From Candidatus Poseidoniaceae archaeon (GTDB taxonomy: Archaea; Thermoplasmatota; Poseidoniia; Poseidoniales; Poseidoniaceae): 64,000 nt of DNA. Position 1 is the stretch's first letter, and each line of letters begins with the position of its first letter. Both the position numbers and the translations under genes were made by a program. Shown piece after piece: positions 10,554 to 21,336 of this stretch. The stretch covers positions 77,279-141,278 of the forward strand of contig CASIAI010000001.1 of assembly GCA_949372655.1 (NCBI GenBank), written 5' to 3'. Under the pieces are notes generated by a model that saw nothing but the letters and a program-made list of their open reading frames with translations, ran no database searches and was not told the origin of the DNA.

Positions 10554-11153
10554 TTACTTATCTAAATCAATCACTTTCTTACCTTGAGCCGAAGGCTCGA
10601 TAATTAGCCGGGCATCTTCGAACTTACGGTCGATAGTATTTCCACCATACCAAGAATCTAGAAATAATCCTAAAGCAGCCACTTCAGAGTGAGGTTGATT
10701 ACCTACTGAAATATTATACTGACTAAGTTTGAATACATCACCTGGAACTTTGGCACCTCCAACGATAACAACAAGTGGCCTATCTCTACGGATTTTCGGT
10801 ATCGCTTCCCTAAATGGCTCACCATACATGGTTAGATGCACTGCCACACCGGGTAATCCATCACCTGCATCTTCTTCAACGAATTTTCTCAACCATCCCA
10901 TAGGGCTTTTTACATATTCACATTCAAGTCCTTTACCGAATCTTACATCAACCGATTCTAGATTATCAAACATATCTTTGTCTTCATCACCTGCAAGTAG
11001 AAACCTATCTGCACCTAAGGCACGACTAACAAGCGCTAGATGTGTAGTGATTCTAGGATCTCTACCTCTACGGTATCCCAGGCGAAGAACGTCAACTCTC
11101 TCACCAGGCATGATACTGCTAAAAATCAATCCTTCATCAAAGGTATGTTTCAT
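10554..11153 (-). CDS. tRNA (cytidine-56-2'-O)-methyltransferase, aTrm56
   Basis: VLRLGYRRGRDPRITTHLALVSRALGAD...VVIVGGAKVPGDVF..SQYNISVGNQPHSEVAALGLFLD, SPOUT Trm56 signatures. Confidence 0.92.
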   Translation of the reverse strand: MKHTFDEGLIFSSIMPGERVDVLRLGYRRGRDPRITTHLALVSRALGADRFLLAGDEDKDMFDNLESVDVRFGKGLECEYVKSPMGWLRKFVEEDAGDGLPGVAVHLTMYGEPFREAIPKIRRDRPLVVIVGGAKVPGDVFKLSQYNISVGNQPHSEVAALGLFLDSWYGGNTIDRKFEDARLIIEPSAQGKKVIDLDK

Positions 11154-11845
11154 TAAGCTTCATTAGAAGTTTCTGAAGACTTGATAGAATCATTACTTGG
11201 AGTTATTTCTATTCCATTAGAATCACAGAACCTTTTCAACCAAACTAGAAGTGATGCATCGACTAATAGGTGGGCGCACCATGAGACACCTGCCCAAAGA
11301 ATTCCAAGGCGTAGACTTCTCCATAATCCATCCATTAATTCATATTGTTCGGTTAGTAATCCTATAGCTAAAGGTTCAATGACATATAGTCCGCACATAA
11401 TTAGCATAGCACCTGAAATCAAAGAAGGTAGTAACTTACCTAGCTCCCTACTCAAATCGCTCAATAGAGATGACATAAGTCCAAGACCGATGACTGCTAA
11501 TGCTACTTGTGAGAAATCTAAATCAAAAAAGGTAGATAGCCCTGAGTTAAGGTCATCACTAGCTGAGTCTACTGCTAACCACCAGAATACTAAGATTATA
11601 GTCATTAATCCCCCGCTGTAATATGATTTGTTGGCAATCATTCCAAATATTGAAGAATTATCTTCTGGTTTTAATCTAACAATCAGCCGATTTGCTAATT
11701 CAAGATTCGATTCAGATACAGAATTATTGGAATCAAAACCCCCCGATTCTTGAATCAAGGATTGCTGAGGTTCCTCCGGCATAACGACACCTTTACAGTC
11801 ACAACTTATCAAATCTCTCGCTTTCGCGTGTATCATGGGCGACAA
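11153..11845 (-). CDS. hypothetical multi-pass membrane protein
   Basis: ORF with several hydrophobic segments, adjacent to trm56. Confidence 0.6.
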   Translation of the reverse strand: MSPMIHAKARDLISCDCKGVVMPEEPQQSLIQESGGFDSNNSVSESNLELANRLIVRLKPEDNSSIFGMIANKSYYSGGLMTIILVFWWLAVDSASDDLNSGLSTFFDLDFSQVALAVIGLGLMSSLLSDLSRELGKLLPSLISGAMLIMCGLYVIEPLAIGLLTEQYELMDGLWRSLRLGILWAGVSWCAHLLVDASLLVWLKRFCDSNGIEITPSNDSIKSSETSNEA

Positions 11846-12698
11846 CTTAGCACCCCCACAAAATACCCGCCAACATGTTTATTCAAGCATTCATAGAATT
11901 AAAAACAAACCATGTATAATCATGGGAATTCTAAATGTGACCCCTGATTCTTTCCATGGAGAAAGTAGGAGGTTCGAATTAGAAGACGCTGTGAAAAGAG
12001 GTCTTGAAATATGGGATAATGGCGCAACATGGCTCGACATAGGTGGAGAATCTACTAGGCCAGGGGCTGAACCTGTAGATACTGAAGAAGAGTTGAGAAG
12101 AGTCATACCGGTAATTCAATCGCTTAAAACAATGAGGCCAGACGGGCTTATCTCAATCGATACAAGAAGGGCAAAAGTCGCATTGAAAGCCATTAATGCA
12201 GGTGCTGAAATGATAAATGATATTTCAGGATTAAACGACCCGGAAATGATGGATGTAGTGCTTGATACTGGTTGTGCAATTTGTATCATGCACATGCAAG
12301 GGGAACCCAAAAAAATGCAAGAAAGTCCTGATTATCAAGACTGTGTTAAAGAAGTTAGTACATTCTTATTCGATAAAGCACAGAAACTGATAGATAGAGG
12401 GCACCCCGAAGAACTGATAATTATCGACCCAGGAATCGGTTTTGGTAAATTATTACAGCATAATATCGATTTAATGAAAGATATTAGTGTACTTACAAGT
12501 TCCAAATATTCTACCCTTTTAGGTGTCTCGCGTAAATCGATGATAGGGCAAATAACTGGCAAAGTCGAAACAGATGATAGACTCCCTGGTACATTAGCAA
12601 CCTCGGCTTTCGCCTTCTATAACCAAATCGATATAATTAGAGTTCACGATGTAGATGAGAATCTCGATTTATTGAAGGTACTCAATCAATTAAATTAA
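11835..12698 (+). CDS. folP: dihydropteroate synthase
   Basis: IMGILNVTPDSFHGESRR, GATWLDIGGESTRPGAEPV, DPGIGFGK, LGVSRKSMIG. Confidence 0.97.
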   Translation: MGDNLAPPQNTRQHVYSSIHRIKNKPCIIMGILNVTPDSFHGESRRFELEDAVKRGLEIWDNGATWLDIGGESTRPGAEPVDTEEELRRVIPVIQSLKTMRPDGLISIDTRRAKVALKAINAGAEMINDISGLNDPEMMDVVLDTGCAICIMHMQGEPKKMQESPDYQDCVKEVSTFLFDKAQKLIDRGHPEELIIIDPGIGFGKLLQHNIDLMKDISVLTSSKYSTLLGVSRKSMIGQITGKVETDDRLPGTLATSAFAFYNQIDIIRVHDVDENLDLLKVLNQLN

Positions 12699-13856
12699 TC
12701 AGATGCCACCGATCAAACCAGCAGCAGCAACCCAAGCACCAGCCATGCTACCGACATTGGTCAAAGCGGTGACAAGTAATACCCTTCCAGCCTTATTAGA
12801 CCAAAAGAGACTAAACTTATCTAATTTCAAGAAATTTTGTAAATCTTCTGTAGTTGGTTCTACTACCTTCATTTGAACATATCCTGCAAACCACCCTGCC
12901 GCTAAAGTAGGGTTCAATGAAGTGATAGGCGAGGCTAATGCAGCAGTTAAAATTGCTAGAATATGACCTCGAGCCAGTATGCAACCTATTGCTGCAAAAA
13001 CAGCATTAGCCAATGTCCAAACTGTAAATAATTCTACTAAATCGACTCCCTCGCCAGTTGTTAAAAAGTAAGCCATCAGACCCATGACTAAAGCTGGAAT
13101 CATCCAAGGAATAGTTTTGGAGAGTAGTGTTCTCTTAGGTATTTCTTCTAAAAGTGAAATATTATTTTGGTCAAATTCAAGTTTTTCTTTCAAGTTTTTT
13201 TCTAACCCTGTAAGATGACCAGCACCTACGACAGCTAATATTTTCTTATCTGAATCAATTGATAATATCTTTTCGGCAAGATAAGAATCTCTTTCATCGA
13301 TCAGCACCGTACCTGCACCAGGAGAAAATTCCCTTAGTTCTTCCATCATCGAAGAAAGTAAGTCTTGATTTCCTAGTAATTCTTCCAAGTCTGGGTTTTC
13401 TTCATCCTCATCATCACCTAAAAGGGAATAAAGAATTCTAAACTTCTCAATGAACCTCATTTTCTTCCATGCTCTTCTCAAAGTCACTTGTATATCTCTA
13501 TCAATTAACTTAACTTCCAAGTTCCTCTCATTAGCAACTTCTACTGCAGCCATCAATTCAGCACCGGGTTGTTCGCCTTCATCCATACCAAGTTTACGTT
13601 GCTCTGATGCCAACATAGACTGTAAAAGAACTAATGGGGCTTTTCCTTCTTTGATAACTTTCAATAAACCTTCTTTATCCAATCTTCGGTCACTGATTAA
13701 AGAGTCATATCTCGATTGACATAATTCCACCGCAACAACGTCTGGTTTGAATTCCTCAATCTGGAATTTAACGGCTTCAACACTCGCCTTAGCAACGTGG
13801 GCAGTACCCAATATTCTCAAATTAGGAGAGATATCCACGTACGGTGATAAAGACAT
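12699..13856 (-). CDS. TraB family protein with C-terminal membrane domain
   Basis: ILGTAHVAKASVEAVKFQIEEFKPDVVAVELC...AVVGAGHLTGL, followed by TM segments. Confidence 0.9.
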   Translation of the reverse strand: MSLSPYVDISPNLRILGTAHVAKASVEAVKFQIEEFKPDVVAVELCQSRYDSLISDRRLDKEGLLKVIKEGKAPLVLLQSMLASEQRKLGMDEGEQPGAELMAAVEVANERNLEVKLIDRDIQVTLRRAWKKMRFIEKFRILYSLLGDDEDEENPDLEELLGNQDLLSSMMEELREFSPGAGTVLIDERDSYLAEKILSIDSDKKILAVVGAGHLTGLEKNLKEKLEFDQNNISLLEEIPKRTLLSKTIPWMIPALVMGLMAYFLTTGEGVDLVELFTVWTLANAVFAAIGCILARGHILAILTAALASPITSLNPTLAAGWFAGYVQMKVVEPTTEDLQNFLKLDKFSLFWSNKAGRVLLVTALTNVGSMAGAWVAAAGLIGGI

Positions 13857-13858
13857 GA

Positions 13859-15262
13859 TTAGTCATCCTCTGAAAATGGTAAAAGTGATTTGAATTGATT
13901 GGTTATTTCCTCTATCGCTTGCATACTAGCCTGTTCTAAATCATCTGGAACTTCATCCAATATTACATCGAAGGGAATCTGCCCTCCTGCTAATTCTCTA
14001 TGGCCTCCTGCAAGTCCATTCTTCCAATGTGAAGATAGAATCTTTCCAATGTGAATATCGCTTCTTTTAGTTCTAGCAGAGATTATTACTTTACCTCTTC
14101 TAACTCCGAAGACTACCACCGTATCTATTCCTTCAGTTGGAAGAAGGAAGTCAGCAATTTGCGCTAATGAATCTCTATTAGGCATATTCATCAGCGGAGC
14201 TAAAAGATTTTTACCATGTTCTATCCTATTATTTAGGGCCTTAGAAAAGGATTCTAAGGTCTCTTGAGAGCGTGGTGGCATTTCTATAGAACGCATTAAA
14301 TCTCTATCGACAAAAGCATTTAGCCAAGATAAAGCCCTAATATCAACGGCATTGAAATCTCTCGTAAATCCAAGAGTATCTGTCTTAATTCCAAAGGCAA
14401 GTGCTGTGGCTATTTTAGTATCTAATTGATGATTTAGGCTCATTAGTAAACTCGTGATTAATGATGAAGTAGAAGAAAATTCGGAGCGTACTAGAACGAC
14501 ATCCGCTGCTACAGTATCTTCGACGGTGTGGTGGTCTATCACAATATTTGGGATACAGCCTACTGGGAGAATATTATTCGCTCCAGGTTTATGAAAATCA
14601 ACCGTTATGATCACTTGTGAATCATTGATTATATCTGAAACTTCCCAATCAAGAATCAATCGACGTATCGGTATTTCCAATAATTTAACCATCGCCCTAT
14701 TTTGCTGATGTTCTATCAGTCCTCCATGAAGAATACTACCTTCCAATCCAATATTTTCCACTAACTCTAACATTGCCAATCCGGATGCCAAGGCATCAGG
14801 GTCAGGGTTATCATGACAGAAAATAGCCACCTTACTACCTTTAGGTATGGCCTTTAGATAAGTTTCAACTACTGAAGCGCTAGCCCTTCTTTCCCATGAA
14901 CGTATTCTATCTTGCATAGCAGCAAAGGATATGTCATCGATACTTACTAGATCAATACCGTCACCTTCTAGAGGTACTGTTGTCAATATTGGAGTTTCTG
15001 GCCACTTCGTTTTGATCTCCTTAAGCGAATCAATGTCCAATAAAATATTATCATCCAAATATAGAATCGCTGTAGGAATATGTTCTATTTGAGGAATTGA
15101 AGATAATTCAATTGGTGAGGGGAGTGCTATTATTTCACAATCTTCCAGTGGCTCCTCTATAGGTAGCGTTTGCGCTAAGCCTACAAGTACGCATCTATGC
15201 CTTTTAGCACACCATTTAGACAGTCTAACTGCTAAATTATTGGAGCCAAAAATCAAAAACAT
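13859..15262 (-). CDS. DHH-family phosphoesterase with N-terminal TrkA-like domain
   Basis: FCHDNPDPDALASGLAM, VIDHHTVED, and GGHRELAGGQIPF (DHHA1). Confidence 0.9.
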   Translation of the reverse strand: MFLIFGSNNLAVRLSKWCAKRHRCVLVGLAQTLPIEEPLEDCEIIALPSPIELSSIPQIEHIPTAILYLDDNILLDIDSLKEIKTKWPETPILTTVPLEGDGIDLVSIDDISFAAMQDRIRSWERRASASVVETYLKAIPKGSKVAIFCHDNPDPDALASGLAMLELVENIGLEGSILHGGLIEHQQNRAMVKLLEIPIRRLILDWEVSDIINDSQVIITVDFHKPGANNILPVGCIPNIVIDHHTVEDTVAADVVLVRSEFSSTSSLITSLLMSLNHQLDTKIATALAFGIKTDTLGFTRDFNAVDIRALSWLNAFVDRDLMRSIEMPPRSQETLESFSKALNNRIEHGKNLLAPLMNMPNRDSLAQIADFLLPTEGIDTVVVFGVRRGKVIISARTKRSDIHIGKILSSHWKNGLAGGHRELAGGQIPFDVILDEVPDDLEQASMQAIEEITNQFKSLLPFSEDD

Positions 15263-15315
15263 TTAATCCCTCAGCCAAAACTATTTGTCAATAGGTTTTG
15301 AATTTGATGTATTGT

Positions 15316-15933
15316 TCAAGAAAAACTTAATTTTACTGTTTCTCTCTCAACGCCGTGGACTTCGAATAAGTCTCTTCTCTGAGATCCCTTCATGCTGGCG
15401 ACAAATGTCACAGGAATCATCTGAATCTGTTTGTTAAAACTGGTTGTTGTTTGATTATACATTTCTCTTCTATCTGCTACTTGATTTTCTATTGAAACAA
15501 GTTCTTTTTGAAGATTCAAGAAGTTAGCGTTTGCTTTCAGTTCAGGATATGCTTCTGCAACTGCATTTATTTTTGGAAGCATTCCACTCATCATTGATTC
15601 AGCAGCACTAACACCTTTAACGTCTTTATTTTGAAGTGCACCAGCAGCTGCTTGTCGTGCCTTAGCAAACTCCATGAATAAGTCATTTTCGTGCTTAGCA
15701 TAGCCTTTTACGATCTCCTCAAGGTTAGGTAACATATCATATCTCTGCTTTAGCAATACATCGATATTAGCCCAAGATTGATTTACATTCTCTTCTAGAG
15801 AAACCAATCTATTCCAAGTAGAAAAGAACCAAATTATGAAAAATAGAAACAAAACTCCTACAATCAAACCTATCACTAACATGCTATCCATGTAATACCC
15901 TATGAGCATTACCTTAAGATAGTTACCAAACAA
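15316..15933 (-). CDS. LemA family protein
   Basis: N-terminal TM then NRLVSLEENVNQSWANIDVLLKQRYDMLPNLEEIVKGYAKHE. Confidence 0.93.
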   Translation of the reverse strand: MFGNYLKVMLIGYYMDSMLVIGLIVGVLFLFFIIWFFSTWNRLVSLEENVNQSWANIDVLLKQRYDMLPNLEEIVKGYAKHENDLFMEFAKARQAAAGALQNKDVKGVSAAESMMSGMLPKINAVAEAYPELKANANFLNLQKELVSIENQVADRREMYNQTTTSFNKQIQMIPVTFVASMKGSQRRDLFEVHGVERETVKLSFS

Positions 15934-15993
15934 AAAAATTACGATAAGAACAAATGTGTAGTCTTACAGGAGTAAAACAAGCCAAAGAGTGGT

Positions 15994-16818
15994 TTGATAA
16001 TTATTCTTGGGTTTGGTGATTGGATGTTAATCGAAAACCTACTCGTTATTTTCGGTGTAATGATTATTGCATTCATATTTGCCCCTATTGGGCTTGGAGG
16101 GGGGATGTTATTTGTTCCATTACTTCACTATGTCTCAGGTTGGCCAATAGACGGTAAACTTCTTGCAGTATCATTAATGCTTACTGGAGTTGTCAGTTGG
16201 GGAAGTGGATTGGCTCATAGAAAAGAGAACCTAGTAAATGATGATATGATTGGAATTTCGTTATGGGGGGCGGTACCAGGTGCTATGATTGGAGTTCTGA
16301 TTATTCAATTATTAGATACAGACTTAGATACTATTTTCAAAGGTTTAAGCTTAATTTTAATTTCCATAGCATTGGCCAAGTATGCGTTTTCCCGTAAGGC
16401 CATCAAAGTAAACGACAATAATATTCGGGAAAATATACCTGGACTTGTACTTGGTTCGGGTTTTGGTGGATTACTTTCAAGCGTCTTAGCAATAGGAGCA
16501 GGTGCTATTTATGTGCCCTCTCTACAAGCCTTTGGGAAACTAAGGACTCGAATTTCTATTGGTTCTAGTCTTAATATCATGATGATAGTTGTACCAATTT
16601 CCGTGTTTTCTCACCTACTAATTCTTACAGAAGTTCAAAAAGAGGACTTATTTGAACAAATAGTATTCATTTTTTCTTTGTTAATTATCACTTTCTTAGG
16701 ATCTAAATTCGGTGCTCAGTTCGGGATAAAAAACATACCAGAGAATCGTATTTTACAGATATTTATAGGTATATTAATCATTGTTTGGATTAGATATGTA
16801 TTAGATATTCTTGTATAA
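15994..16818 (+). CDS. TauE/SafE-family sulfite exporter-like permease
   Basis: Repeated TauE half-motifs (GLGGGMLFVPLLHY; GFGGLLSSVLAIGAGAIYVPSL). Confidence 0.85.
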   Translation: MIIILGFGDWMLIENLLVIFGVMIIAFIFAPIGLGGGMLFVPLLHYVSGWPIDGKLLAVSLMLTGVVSWGSGLAHRKENLVNDDMIGISLWGAVPGAMIGVLIIQLLDTDLDTIFKGLSLILISIALAKYAFSRKAIKVNDNNIRENIPGLVLGSGFGGLLSSVLAIGAGAIYVPSLQAFGKLRTRISIGSSLNIMMIVVPISVFSHLLILTEVQKEDLFEQIVFIFSLLIITFLGSKFGAQFGIKNIPENRILQIFIGILIIVWIRYVLDILV

Positions 16819-16874
16819 TTCTTACATCATGTGGATAGATACCACAATATAAGTACCAGTATGGAAAACTATGT

Positions 16875-17108
16875 TTGAATCACATGAATTTGGGTTGGAG
16901 CGATAGAGTTTTACGACTTGTTTCAGGCTTGGGTTTAGTAACACTAGATTACTTTGCCAGTGCAAACTGGGAACTGATTCTTTTGGGGCTTGGTGCTTGG
17001 GGAGTTTTAACTTCAACATTTGGATATTGCCCTTTCTATAGAATCATGGGGTACAACTCGTGCCCGACTGACTTCTCTGAATCTGTAGAAGTTAAACCGA
17101 TTCAATGA
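16875..17108 (+). CDS. DUF2892-like small membrane protein
   Basis: NLGWSDRVLRLVSGLGLVTL...GAWGVLTSTFGYCPFYRIMGYN. Confidence 0.8.
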   Translation: MNHMNLGWSDRVLRLVSGLGLVTLDYFASANWELILLGLGAWGVLTSTFGYCPFYRIMGYNSCPTDFSESVEVKPIQ

Positions 17109-18309
17109 CCATAGCAATGCCTTGTCCACCGCCGATACAGGCTGTAGCAACTCCATACTTACTACCTGACCTCTTTAATTCATGAGCAAGGGTAAGAACA
17201 AGTCTTGTCCCAGTTGCTGCTAAAGGATGACCTAGTCCTACGGCTCCTCCATTAACATTAACTTTGGAGACATCTAGTTCTAAATCTTTGATACAAGCAA
17301 CAGCCTGCCCTGCGAATGCTTCATTTATTTCCCATCTGTCTATATCATCAATGCTTAATCCTGCTTTTTCAAGAGCCAATCTAGATGATGGAACTGGACC
17401 ATAAGCCATTATTGCTGGTTCAAGTCCTACTATTCCCCAAGAAATAATCTTGGCCAGTGGAGTATCTCCATCTTTCTTAGCACGGCTAGCAGATTTCACT
17501 ACAACTGCTGCTGCACCATCTACAACACCTGAGGCATTACCTGCAGTGACCAAACTCTCTGGACCAAATGCAGTTCTTAGTTCTGAAAGCGATTCTTTTG
17601 TACATCCTGGTACTACGTGGTCTTCATCTTGGAAACCAATACCTTCTACTTCAACTATTTCTTGCTCCCAAATTCCATTTTGAATTGAATTATTTGTTCT
17701 GTGATGGGAGAGGGCTGCAAACTCATCCGTTTCTTCTCTAGTTACTCCTTTGCGCTTACAAATTTCATCTGAAGTTTGGGCCATGAAAGAACCACACATA
17801 CCGTCTAAGAGGTTGGTGAAAAGGTAATCTTCCATGTCTTTTTCTAGAACCACGCCTTCTTTTGGAGGTCTAGCTAACCTATAGGTATCCCTCATTCCAC
17901 GGAGTACATGAGGTGCTTGGGAAAGATTCTCCATTCCCCCTGCAACTACTGTTTCTGCTTCTTCTAGCATAATCATTTGTGCAGCGGTTACAATCGCTTG
18001 AACACCACTACCACATATTCTAGATAGAGTTAACATTGGTACTTCTTGTGGAATACCTGCCCCTAGACCTGCATGTCTTGCACCAAATATTGCTTGGTCA
18101 CAAGTCTGCAGAGCATATCCCATTACTACATGGTCGACATCGGTTGCATTTGTATTAGTTTTTTCAAGAGCACCTTTAATTGCAATTTGTCCTAATTTGA
18201 GTGCACTAACATCTTTCAAAAGTCCACCGGGCTGACCATCGCCTCGTTTACCACCTTGCCATTCACAAAACGGTGTGCGTGCGCCTCCAACAATTACTAC
18301 ATCTTCCAT
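17092..18309 (-). CDS. acetyl-CoA acetyltransferase (thiolase)
   Basis: GARTPFCEWQGG, ISRICGSGVQAI, NEAFAGQAVACI, NVNGGAVGLGHPLAATGTR, ATACIGGGQG; start at MEDVVIVGG. Confidence 0.95.
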   Translation of the reverse strand: MEDVVIVGGARTPFCEWQGGKRGDGQPGGLLKDVSALKLGQIAIKGALEKTNTNATDVDHVVMGYALQTCDQAIFGARHAGLGAGIPQEVPMLTLSRICGSGVQAIVTAAQMIMLEEAETVVAGGMENLSQAPHVLRGMRDTYRLARPPKEGVVLEKDMEDYLFTNLLDGMCGSFMAQTSDEICKRKGVTREETDEFAALSHHRTNNSIQNGIWEQEIVEVEGIGFQDEDHVVPGCTKESLSELRTAFGPESLVTAGNASGVVDGAAAVVVKSASRAKKDGDTPLAKIISWGIVGLEPAIMAYGPVPSSRLALEKAGLSIDDIDRWEINEAFAGQAVACIKDLELDVSKVNVNGGAVGLGHPLAATGTRLVLTLAHELKRSGSKYGVATACIGGGQGIAMVIESV

Positions 18310-18340
18310 GATTGGCCCAATGTAAACAGGGTATTGAACT

Positions 18341-19717
18341 TCATGCAAGACCGAGCATAGAGATTCCACCAATAATTAGAATCATTGGTAGCATAACAAG
18401 TTCCAGGCCTGAGCGAGATCTACCGAGATTTGATAATTCTGAACCTCTTTGGATAGTTACCTTTGTACCTGGTAAATCTTCATCTCCAAATACTTCAATA
18501 ATACTATTTTGTAAAGTACCATCGAGACCTTCTCCTTCTATTTGGTCTCTAGGTCTTGGTTTGACATTACATATCATGTAGGCCGGATTACCTAGCTTTA
18601 ACCCATATAGAGTCCATCTATGCTTCTTGACTTTAGCACCTCGAAGGAAACCAGCGATTGCTTGTGACATTAGTTGCTTTCCGAGTGTTTGTGCAAAAGC
18701 CCCATCCCATCGCTTTATGTATTGACCCCACTCCTTTCTCTTGAAAGAATTTGTATTTACTTTAATTCCACCTGTACCGTCATGAAGAATAAATGGACAA
18801 CCGCCCGAGTCTGAACGTACTGTCACCCAATTACACTCTTCTCTTGTACCTTCATCAGTTTTCACAGTTCTACACTGGTACTGTTCATAAGTCCAACTAA
18901 AAGCGGCCATATTAGTCATAACCATATTCGTATTACCATCAACTACAACTGTTAAAACACCTTCCGGCGAAGGTCTTACCTGACCTACGAATTCATTGAC
19001 ACCAACTGCTGCAGAACGAATTAAAGAAGTTGGAGTATCAATCATCTGATTAATCATTTTAGACTTGAAGTATCCAATCAATGCTAAAATTAAACCAAGT
19101 AAGATTAGCCCAATTATAACATACATCCCTGTATTATCATTTTCTCCTTCAATACCAGAAACTATGCTCCACAATCCAACGATCGTTAAAATTGCAGAAA
19201 TACCTCCAAATAAGCCAAATAAACTGAATGATGCAGGTATTGGAGTACCTACTTTTGATGGGTGTTCAGCAATAGCAGAACCATCAGCATGTGGACCATA
19301 TCTATCTTGCTCATTCCAAGTCGCTGGCCCAGGTGCCGGTAAAATCCAATCGCTTGGGTCATTTGTTGGTACATATGTTGATTGTTGTAACCACCAATTA
19401 TCCATTGTTAGGCCGCTTGCTTCAGCTTTGGCTTCAAGTTCAGCTGGATCTATCGCTTGCATTCTAACCTTGTGTAGGTCTCCTTCATGCGAACCGGGAG
19501 TACAAAATGCTAAACACAGAAAACCAATGGCGCCCATCAAAATTGCTGATCGGTTTTCATCTCCACTTACAAGGCCCAAAAATAGACCAGATATAGCGAT
19601 TATAGCACTTATAACCCAAGCAAACCAACCCCAGAAAGTATAGGGGAATACTGCTTTAAAACTTCCACCATGAAGATTCAATTCATTAATCATGATATTG
19701 CCATAGGGTACCGACAA
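18341..19717 (-). CDS. hypothetical membrane protein
   Basis: Several TM segments; no recognised family. Confidence 0.6.
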   Translation of the reverse strand: MSVPYGNIMINELNLHGGSFKAVFPYTFWGWFAWVISAIIAISGLFLGLVSGDENRSAILMGAIGFLCLAFCTPGSHEGDLHKVRMQAIDPAELEAKAEASGLTMDNWWLQQSTYVPTNDPSDWILPAPGPATWNEQDRYGPHADGSAIAEHPSKVGTPIPASFSLFGLFGGISAILTIVGLWSIVSGIEGENDNTGMYVIIGLILLGLILALIGYFKSKMINQMIDTPTSLIRSAAVGVNEFVGQVRPSPEGVLTVVVDGNTNMVMTNMAAFSWTYEQYQCRTVKTDEGTREECNWVTVRSDSGGCPFILHDGTGGIKVNTNSFKRKEWGQYIKRWDGAFAQTLGKQLMSQAIAGFLRGAKVKKHRWTLYGLKLGNPAYMICNVKPRPRDQIEGEGLDGTLQNSIIEVFGDEDLPGTKVTIQRGSELSNLGRSRSGLELVMLPMILIIGGISMLGLA

Positions 19718-19729
19718 TAAAGTTTGGCT

Positions 19730-20296
19730 TCAAAATAATTTAGAATCATCAAGACCATTATTGGCAACCATTAGAGGTATTGCCACAATTAATCCGCAAA
19801 CTGCCACGCATGCTGCTTGGATACCTACAACTAATGCTGTTACTGTTGAACCCTCAAGACCAAATTCACTATACATATCTTGTGTACTATCAGAAAAAGA
19901 CATAATAATTTGAAGTAAAAATCCAACTAATAAGCCAATAAGAACCAAATATACACCCTTTCTTTGATAATTAACCATCCAATATCCACCGATGACTGAA
20001 GTAGCAGTCGCCACAAGTCCTGATAAGAGAAGTAAAATAACGTCAATTGTAGTATATCCTGTATCTTCCATAAATTTAGAATCCGTGAACCCAACGACAC
20101 TCAATAATAGTGAAATCAAATTGAATGCCCCATAAACGATCAATAAAATACCGATTACTTTCGAAGAACTTGATGGTGGTTGAAGCATAATAATTTGACC
20201 ATTAAAATTATCTCCTCCCAGCGATACTGTACCATCAATAGATGGTTCTACAGATTTATGTTCAGGCTCAACGCCACTCCAAGGGTCTGGTTGCAT
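19730..20296 (-). CDS. hypothetical membrane protein
   Basis: Four hydrophobic segments. Confidence 0.6.
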   Translation of the reverse strand: MQPDPWSGVEPEHKSVEPSIDGTVSLGGDNFNGQIIMLQPPSSSSKVIGILLIVYGAFNLISLLLSVVGFTDSKFMEDTGYTTIDVILLLLSGLVATATSVIGGYWMVNYQRKGVYLVLIGLLVGFLLQIIMSFSDSTQDMYSEFGLEGSTVTALVVGIQAACVAVCGLIVAIPLMVANNGLDDSKLF

Positions 20297-20401
20297 AGAT
20301 ATTGCTCAATGACCAAAGCACTTCAAGACTCGTATTTTTTGTTTAATTATAAATGGAGGTTTTCAAGAAGGAAGAGCGTTTGCATCAAATGAGGCGGGTC
20401 T

Positions 20402-21292
20402 ATGACTGACATATTGGTGGTTTTCAAAAAAAACTTCGAATCTGTACATGATAATAGCCTAGATACTGTCAAAGAAGTTCTAAATGAACTACAAAAATCA
20501 AGAGAAATACGAATAGAAATACGGGCTAGAGAGCAAGTTCGAAGAGCAGATTTCATCGGAAGAGACCTAGTGATTGTCTTGGGTGGAGATGGGACATTGA
20601 CTAGTATCTCACACAACATTGACGCCAATACACCGGTAATGGGCGTCAATTCTCACCCAATCAACCAAGACCCTGATGGTAGTTATGGTTTTTACATGGA
20701 TAGTGATATCGAAACCTTTTCTGGTGATATAGAATTAGCGTTAAATGGAAAAGCAATAATAAATGATATTCCAAGATTACAGGCAATAATAGATTCCACT
20801 TCAGGTAATCGATTTACTACTGACCCAGCAATGAATGACTTACTAATTGCAAATACCCACCAATACGCTCCTAGTAAGTATCACCTGAGAAGAGGCGACA
20901 AAAAGTGTCGACAACAGAGTAGTGGATTACTATTCTCTACATGGCTAGGCCAGGGTGCTTGGCTAAACCATACAATAGATTCTGATACAATGAATCAACT
21001 ACAATCCAGAATTAAAGAAGGTGATTGGAGTGACCATTATTTCTTCGTAGCTAGAGACATACCGCATAAACAGAGATCTGGAGAACCTTGGTCTTGGATA
21101 GATTGGACTGCTGAAGCAACAATCCTAACCTCAGATATGCATAGGGGTTATGTTGTACCTGATGGCTGGGATGAGGTTCACTTTAACAGAGGCGCTACAA
21201 TCACTGTAAATACTGATGCTCCTAGACTTTCATTACTAACTTTTAGAAATACGTTATCTGAAAAGTTAGAACAAATAAGTTCTAATCAATAG
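20402..21292 (+). CDS. NAD kinase-like protein
   Basis: DLVIVLGGDGTLTSISHNI...PVMGVNSHP diacylglycerol/NAD kinase signature. Confidence 0.85.
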   Translation: MTDILVVFKKNFESVHDNSLDTVKEVLNELQKSREIRIEIRAREQVRRADFIGRDLVIVLGGDGTLTSISHNIDANTPVMGVNSHPINQDPDGSYGFYMDSDIETFSGDIELALNGKAIINDIPRLQAIIDSTSGNRFTTDPAMNDLLIANTHQYAPSKYHLRRGDKKCRQQSSGLLFSTWLGQGAWLNHTIDSDTMNQLQSRIKEGDWSDHYFFVARDIPHKQRSGEPWSWIDWTAEATILTSDMHRGYVVPDGWDEVHFNRGATITVNTDAPRLSLLTFRNTLSEKLEQISSNQ

Positions 21293-21300
21293 TTTAAAAA

Positions 21301-21324
21301 CTTTACTTGGTGTAAAAAGTAAAG
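21301..21324 (+). terminator. hairpin downstream of NAD kinase-like gene
   Basis: Perfect inverted repeat CTTTACTT-(8 nt)-AAGTAAAG, 9 nt after the stop codon. Confidence 0.45.
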
Positions 21325-21336
21325 CGCTAAATGAAT

